A stretch of 10,903 nt of DNA, from assembly GCA_025456495.1 (NCBI GenBank), contig JALOKO010000071.1, forward strand, positions 1-10,903. Reading direction: 5' to 3'. Positions 6,533-10,903 of the stretch are shown here, one piece after another. Positions within the stretch are counted from its first letter, which is position 1. Each line of letters starts with the position of its first letter. The notes below the pieces were generated by a model. That model did not search any database and was not told where the DNA came from. It worked only from the letters and a program-made list of their open reading frames with translations. The DNA comes from Bryobacterales bacterium (GTDB taxonomy: Bacteria > Acidobacteriota > Terriglobia > Bryobacterales > Bryobacteraceae). The translations under genes and the position numbers were made by a program.

Positions 6533-6556
6533 GATTGAGGACTTGGAGATCTTTAC

Positions 6557-9500
6557 GTGACGAAATGCAACCGCTCGCTCAGCACTTACCTTCTGCTCCT
6601 GCTGGCGCCTGTCCTGATATCGCTGATTGCTCTGGCCCCTTCCGCCGTGGCGCAGGAAGTACGCGCGAGCATCACCGGCCTGGTGACGGATTCTTCTGGC
6701 GCCGCGGTGGCGGGTGCTCAAGTCACCGCCACGCGTACTGATCGCAACGTTGCCATCGAGACCAGAACCAACGAGGGCGGCAATTACACCACGCCGTTTC
6801 TTGACCCCGGCATCTACCGCGTGACTGTGCAGCTTCCGGGCTTTAAGCAATACGTTCGCGAGCGCGTAGAACTGCAGACGCAGGACCGCGCCCGCCTGGA
6901 TGTGACGCTGGAGGTTGGCGACATCGCCGAATCTGTCTCCGTGACCGATTCCATTTCCCAGTTGGAAACGGAAACTGCCTCACGCTCGCAGGTGATCTCA
7001 AACAAGTTGATTGAGCAGGTGCCCACCCAAGGCCGCAATCCGTTTCAGTTGGCGTGGGCGGCCGGAGGCGTCATCAAGACCGGGGACTGGCGCTACCTGC
7101 GCTCCTTTGACGTCGGCGGCACGTCCAACTTCTCTGTGAACGGCGGCGTAAACCGGGAGAACGAAATCCTGGTGGATGGCATCAGCAACGTGCGCCCCAA
7201 CCGCAGTGTCGTCCACGTTCCCACAATGGAAACGGTCCAGGAATTCAAGGTACTCACCAACACCTACGACGCCCAATACGGCCGCACTGGCGGTGGCACT
7301 GTCAGCATCACCACCAAGGGCGGCGGCAATCAATTCCATGGCGCCCTCTTCCACTACTTTCAGGCGGAGGAACTGAACGCCAACCAATCCGAGTTGAACC
7401 GCGGTGGCGTTGCCAAGCCGCCCATGACGATCAATGTCTACGGCTTCCAAACCAGTGGGCCCGTATTCATTCCCAAAGTTTTCGATGGACGCAACAAGCT
7501 GTTCTGGACGCTCTCCTACGAGGCCATGCGCCAGCGCTCGGCTGACCCCGGCGTGCGCACCTTTCCCTTGGATGAGTGGCGCGGCGGTGACTTTGGCACG
7601 TTGCGCAACACCGCAGGCAATCTGGTGAGCATCTACGACCCGCTTACCACCAACTCCTCCGGCAACCGTCAGACCTTCGCCAACAACCGGATCCCCAGCA
7701 ACCGCATTCATCCGATCGCCGCCAACGTGATGGCGCTGTATCCTTCGCCCAACGCTCCTGGCGATACGGCCGCGCGCATCAACAACTACATCTTCCCCTC
7801 GCGTTGGGTAGCCAACATGGACCAGTGGAGCGGAAGAATGGACTACGCCATCAATGATGGCAATCGCGTCTTCTTCCGCTACGCGCAAAATCCGTTTGAA
7901 GAGTTCCGCGGCCTGGTTTGGAATGGCTCCAACGTCGCTGAGCCCACCGGCAACGCCCCCTTAATCCGCAACGGACGCAATTGGGCGGCGGAGTGGACCA
8001 GCACCCTTTCCCCCACCACCTACCTCAACGTGCGCGCGGGGCTTTCCCGTTGGGAGACCTCCTCCGGCAACAGCTTCGGCGCTGGCTTCAACCCAGCTAC
8101 GCTAGGCTTCTCTCAGGATCTTGTCGGCCAATTCAGCCGCTTTCAGTTTCCCCGCTTCAACCTCGGTCAATACCAGGCCATCGGCTCCGATAGCATCTTT
8201 TCCAGCTCGCCCGACGATACGTACTCCCTGCAGCCCAGCCTGAACATGGTACGTGGAGCGCACTTCCTCAAGTTTGGGACAGAGATTCGCCGCTTCAACA
8301 GCAATACAGACAATCCTGGACAGGCCTCAGGCAACTACACCTTCACCCGCAACTGGACGCAGGCGCGCGCGCTGCAGGCCGATGCGGCTTCGGGCAACGA
8401 ACTGGCCACGTTCCTGTTGGGCCATCCCACGTCCGGATTCGCTGATCTCAACATCAGCCCTGCCTATCGCAGCCACTACTACGCGTTGTTCCTGAACGAC
8501 GATTGGAAAGTAAACACCCGGCTCACCGTGAACCTGGGTTTCCGCTGGGACTACGAGTCACCCATGATTGAGCGCTACGACCGTCAGGCACGAGGCTTCA
8601 ACTTCAATCAGGAAAGCCCCATCAACGGCCAGGCCGCTGGGATTGATCTGCGTGGAGTGGTGCAGTTCGCGGGCGTCGGTGGCAATCCACGCACTGCCTT
8701 CAATGCGGATCGCAATAACTTTCAGCCTCGTGTGGGCGCTGCGTACCGCCTGAACAACAAGACCGTGCTGCGTGGCGGCTACGGGCTGTATTACCTGGGG
8801 CAGGCAGAGTTCGGTTCCGCCCTTGGCTTCAGTCAGCGCAGCAACGTGGTGGCATCGGAGGACGGGAACTTCACCCCGGCGGTGAGCCTCGCCAACCCCT
8901 TCGCGAACCTGCCCAACGGACAGCTCCTGCAGCCGGTGGGCAACAGCCGGGGCGATGCCAGTTTCCTGGGCCAATCGATTACCGCCAATTTCCTCGACCG
9001 CACATTGCCCTATTCCCACCAGTTCTCGTTTGATATCCAACGCGAACTTGGCTGGGACATGTTGTTTGAGATCGGCTACACGGGCAATCAGACGCGTGGG
9101 CTGCCGGTCAACGTGGGCAATCTCAACGTGATCCCGACGGCGGAACTGGGGCGGCGACGCCCAGACGGCGCCATTGACACCGCCTTCTACAACCAATTGA
9201 TCGCGAATCCGATGGCCGGGCTGATTCCCGACAACGCCGCCCTCAACAATACCTCCATTGCCCGCCAGCGCCTGCTGGTGCCTTTCCCTCATTTCAATGG
9301 GGTGGCCCTGCAGAACGTCCCTATCGGCCGACAATCGCATCACGGCATGCAGTTGAAGCTCACCAAGCGCTGTGCGCAGGGCTTTTCGTTCATCGCCAAC
9401 TACGGCATCGGCAAGACGCTGGAGCAGCGGACGCTGCTGAACAACCAGGACTTCAACCTCGCTTCCCCGCAAGACAGCAACCTCGAGAAGCGGTCTGCCA

Positions 9501-10042
9501 CCCAGATCGACATCCCGCAGCGATTCGTCATCACCGGCGTTTGGGAGTTCCCCTTCGGCCGTGGAAAGGCCATCGGTGCCGGATGGGGACGCGGTCTGGA
9601 CATCCTGCTTGGCGGTTGGGCGCTGAATGCCAATGCCACACTCTCCCAGGGCTGGGCGGTTGACTACCCGAATGCCAACCAGTTGCGGCCGGGCAGCGCC
9701 GCACTCAGCGGCAGCCAGACGGAAACCATGACTGCCTTCGATACCTCCCTTTGGCAGGGTGTTCCCCAGTTGGAGCCCTTCACCCTGCGGCAGTTCCCTT
9801 CTCGCTTTGGTGATGTGCGCACTCCCGGCTACCGCAACATCGACGCGTCGTTGTCCAAGAACATTCCCATTACGGAATCCGTCCGGGCGCAATTCCGTTT
9901 CGAGATGATCAACGCCACCAACACACCCTGGTTCCCACGCATTCAGTCTCTGGATGTGCAGAATCCTCAATTCGGTCGGTTGGATCCTGTCCAACGCAAT
10001 CTGCCTCGCTGGATCAAGCTGGGTCTTGTCCTGAACTGGTAG
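6557..10042 (+). CDS. TonB-dependent outer-membrane receptor, Oar-like, with carboxypeptidase-regulatory-like domain
   Basis: A 1161-residue outer-membrane receptor of the type expanded in Acidobacteria, probably importing a large carbohydrate or peptide; the ligand cannot be read. The GTG at 6557 is chosen because GGAG (6545-6548) lies eight bases upstream and because it gives a complete signal peptide: a long hydrophobic core at 11-28 and cleavage at AVA|QE (32/33). Residues about 37-118 form the CarboxypepD-regulatory-like beta-sandwich (ITGLVTDSSGAAVAGAQV, then GGNYTTPFLDPGIYRVTV). A plug domain follows (about 125-265), with VLVDG-like EILVDGIS, YDAQYGRTGGGTVSITTKGG and FHGALFHYF. The rest is an Oar-type beta-barrel ending in GLVLNW, with a terminal aromatic as usual for barrel insertion. 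I do not recognise a clear TonB box. It follows rhaB after a 394-base gap, so co-transcription is unlikely. A strong inverted repeat follows the stop. Confidence 0.93.
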   Translation: MTKCNRSLSTYLLLLLAPVLISLIALAPSAVAQEVRASITGLVTDSSGAAVAGAQVTATRTDRNVAIETRTNEGGNYTTPFLDPGIYRVTVQLPGFKQYVRERVELQTQDRARLDVTLEVGDIAESVSVTDSISQLETETASRSQVISNKLIEQVPTQGRNPFQLAWAAGGVIKTGDWRYLRSFDVGGTSNFSVNGGVNRENEILVDGISNVRPNRSVVHVPTMETVQEFKVLTNTYDAQYGRTGGGTVSITTKGGGNQFHGALFHYFQAEELNANQSELNRGGVAKPPMTINVYGFQTSGPVFIPKVFDGRNKLFWTLSYEAMRQRSADPGVRTFPLDEWRGGDFGTLRNTAGNLVSIYDPLTTNSSGNRQTFANNRIPSNRIHPIAANVMALYPSPNAPGDTAARINNYIFPSRWVANMDQWSGRMDYAINDGNRVFFRYAQNPFEEFRGLVWNGSNVAEPTGNAPLIRNGRNWAAEWTSTLSPTTYLNVRAGLSRWETSSGNSFGAGFNPATLGFSQDLVGQFSRFQFPRFNLGQYQAIGSDSIFSSSPDDTYSLQPSLNMVRGAHFLKFGTEIRRFNSNTDNPGQASGNYTFTRNWTQARALQADAASGNELATFLLGHPTSGFADLNISPAYRSHYYALFLNDDWKVNTRLTVNLGFRWDYESPMIERYDRQARGFNFNQESPINGQAAGIDLRGVVQFAGVGGNPRTAFNADRNNFQPRVGAAYRLNNKTVLRGGYGLYYLGQAEFGSALGFSQRSNVVASEDGNFTPAVSLANPFANLPNGQLLQPVGNSRGDASFLGQSITANFLDRTLPYSHQFSFDIQRELGWDMLFEIGYTGNQTRGLPVNVGNLNVIPTAELGRRRPDGAIDTAFYNQLIANPMAGLIPDNAALNNTSIARQRLLVPFPHFNGVALQNVPIGRQSHHGMQLKLTKRCAQGFSFIANYGIGKTLEQRTLLNNQDFNLASPQDSNLEKRSATQIDIPQRFVITGVWEFPFGRGKAIGAGWGRGLDILLGGWALNANATLSQGWAVDYPNANQLRPGSAALSGSQTETMTAFDTSLWQGVPQLEPFTLRQFPSRFGDVRTPGYRNIDASLSKNIPITESVRAQFRFEMINATNTPWFPRIQSLDVQNPQFGRLDPVQRNLPRWIKLGLVLNW

Positions 10043-10050
10043 CCCCTGCC

Positions 10051-10085
10051 GGACGAGGACTTGCCGCTCAAGGGAGTCCTCGTCC
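10051..10085 (+). terminator. Hairpin after the receptor gene, possible terminator
   Basis: GGACGAGGAC (10051-10060) and GTCCTCGTCC (10076-10085) are perfect 10-bp inverted arms around a 15-base loop, eight bases after the receptor stop. No U-rich tract follows (GCGCAAGCCCC), so it is not a classic intrinsic terminator; it may stop transcription with help or protect the mRNA 3' end. Confidence 0.55.
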
Positions 10086-10261
10086 GCGCAAGCCCCATCA
10101 GCTGAGTCCGCACCCCCCGCCGCCCGCGTAAATCCGTTCGGCCCATCCGTGTCGTCCCCCAGCCCCAACGGTGTCGAAGCACCGGGTACAAGCGCCGCCA
10201 CCCTCAGCGCCGACCACCGGAACGCAACTCTGCCATTGTGCGCGCCAAGCAGCGCTACGCC

Positions 10262-10267
10262 TACAAT
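10262..10267 (+). promoter_or_regulatory. Candidate -10 box before the SWIM gene
   Basis: TACAAT matches five of six consensus positions. TTGTGC at 10236-10241 resembles a -35 but lies 20 bases away, too far. If used, transcription would begin near 10274 and leave out the GGAGG at 10268-10272, so either this box or that ribosome site is not functional. Confidence 0.3.
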
Positions 10268-10284
10268 GGAGGTTCCGCAGTTCC

Positions 10285-10903
10285 ATGTCACTCGCCGCCA
10301 AACTCGCCTTCCAAGTGGATAAATCGACTCAGGTGCGGGGTTACCAGATTCATGCCAACGGTGCCGTGAAGATTGAGGAGACCACCGCGAACGGCGTCGA
10401 GGCCACCGTCCGTGGTTCTTCTCAACCCTACGAGGTGAGCGTGCTGGAAGAGAATGGCCTGGTCGGCGTGTACTGCGAATGTCCCGCGTTCGCCAAGTTT
10501 GGCCCCTGCAAACACATCTGGGCCACTCTTTTGGTGATCGATGAGAAGCGTCTGCTGCAAGGCGCGGGGGATGCCCCCAAGCTCAGCATCACGCATCTCA
10601 ACAACCTGGATGACTCCCTGGACGACGACGACGACGAAGAAGAAGAGGAAGAGGAAGAGGATCCCTTCGTCTTCGATTTGCCCCGTATCGACCGTAGTCG
10701 CGGAAACCCCAACCCGCCGCCTCGTCCCGCGCAAAATTCGCCCCCCAGGCCCCTGTGGCGAGAACAGTTGTACTCCGTTTTGGAGGATTCCCGGCACCGC
10801 CTCGCAAACGAGCTTCATTCCACCTGGGCAAGCGGGTTGGAGCTGGCCTATGTGATCTGCCGCAACGATTCCCGCCGCAACAACGCGGTGGTGATGACGC
10901 TGC
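10285..10903 (+). CDS. SWIM zinc-finger protein, N-terminal part (possibly a SNF2-type helicase), runs off the window
   Basis: An open frame with no stop before the window edge; 206 codons are visible. The ATG at 10285 follows GGAGG at 10268-10272 with a rather long 12-base gap. Residues about 50-85 form a SWIM domain with the pattern CxC-x8-CxH: Cys64, Cys66, Cys75, His77 in YCECPAFAKFGPCKHIW, a zinc-binding fold for DNA or protein contacts. After it comes an uninterrupted acidic run of five Asp, eight Glu and one Asp (DNA 10621-10662), then a Pro/Arg/Asn-rich linker (about 128-155) and the start of another domain. Known: in many bacteria this arrangement begins a long SNF2/DEAD-type helicase. 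That is inference here, because no helicase motif lies inside the window. It probably starts a new transcription unit. Confidence 0.82.
   Translation, partial: MSLAAKLAFQVDKSTQVRGYQIHANGAVKIEETTANGVEATVRGSSQPYEVSVLEENGLVGVYCECPAFAKFGPCKHIWATLLVIDEKRLLQGAGDAPKLSITHLNNLDDSLDDDDDEEEEEEEEDPFVFDLPRIDRSRGNPNPPPRPAQNSPPRPLWREQLYSVLEDSRHRLANELHSTWASGLELAYVICRNDSRRNNAVVMTL
10621..10662 (+). repeat. In-frame trinucleotide run encoding an acidic stretch
   Basis: Five GAC codons, then eight GAA/GAG codons, then GAT, inside the SWIM gene. It encodes 14 consecutive acidic residues. Such GAN runs are prone to slippage in multiples of three, so length may vary between strains. Confidence 0.85.

Larger units (their letters stand above)
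6163..6556. other. Non-coding gap of 394 bases between rhaB and the receptor gene
   Basis: No convincing gene on either strand. Just after rhaB is a short hairpin, CAGCC-GTTC-GGCTG (6206-6219), without a U-tract, so only a weak terminator candidate. Further on are a 17-bp tandem duplication (6330-6363), a possible long inverted pair GTAACG (6404-6409) and CGTTAC (6430-6435), and the TTGAC/GTCAA palindrome listed separately. No riboswitch or RNA family was recognised. The gap probably holds the receptor promoter and a leader, but no good -35/-10 pair could be chosen. Confidence 0.6.
10043..10284. other. Non-coding gap between the receptor and SWIM genes
   Basis: About 240 bases, C-rich on the plus strand, holding the 10-bp inverted repeat just after the receptor stop and a possible -10 box near its right end. 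I see no gene or known RNA in between. Confidence 0.55.

Noticed and set aside
8558..10291. 577-codon antisense open frame opposite the receptor gene
   Set aside because: It mirrors the codon structure of the GC-rich receptor gene and shows no recognisable domain; the sense strand has a full signal peptide, plug and barrel.

Overview
The window looks like chromosomal DNA from a GC-rich Gram-negative bacterium, most likely an acidobacterium of the Solibacter/Bryobacter type. I infer this from gene content: an Oar-like TonB-dependent receptor with an N-terminal carboxypeptidase-regulatory-like domain, a Kdo (LPS) synthesis gene, a Tat-exported enolase-superfamily protein and a SWIM-domain protein. 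No phylogenetic computation was possible. There is no tRNA, rRNA, CRISPR array, insertion sequence or prophage signal.

Layout. (1) 55-2527, plus strand: pyrG (CTP synthase) and kdsA (Kdo-8-phosphate synthase, metal-dependent type) overlap by 17 bases and form a translationally coupled pair; CTP is the cofactor that activates Kdo. (2) 2568-3188, minus strand, convergent with kdsA: an AhpD/carboxymuconolactone-decarboxylase-like gene interrupted by one in-frame UGA. The UGA lies exactly where the second cysteine of the family motif EX11CXXCX3H should be. It is followed by C and then by a perfect GC-rich hairpin with a GGUC loop at the distance expected for a bacterial SECIS element. I read it as one selenoprotein with a Cys-x-x-Sec active site, not as a pseudogene or two genes. 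(3) 3277-4506, minus strand: an enolase-superfamily (galactonate-dehydratase-like) enzyme with a twin-arginine signal, upstream of and co-oriented with the selenoprotein gene. (4) 4507-4695: a divergent control region holding six units of a 13-bp periodic repeat between two candidate promoters. (5) 4696-6162, plus strand: rhamnulokinase (rhaB), possibly leaderless. (6) 6163-6556: non-coding. (7) 6557-10042, plus strand: a 1161-residue TonB-dependent outer-membrane receptor, followed by a strong 10-bp inverted repeat. (8) 10285 to the end, plus strand: a SWIM zinc-finger protein with an acidic run, cut off by the window edge.

How it fits together: pyrG-kdsA is a housekeeping nucleotide/LPS unit. 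The central block (sugar-acid dehydratase-like enzyme, rhamnulokinase, large receptor) suggests uptake and breakdown of plant or microbial carbohydrate, but no other rhamnose gene is present, so a shared pathway is inference. The best candidate for something easily missed by annotation is the selenoprotein with its SECIS, followed by the 13-bp repeat array.
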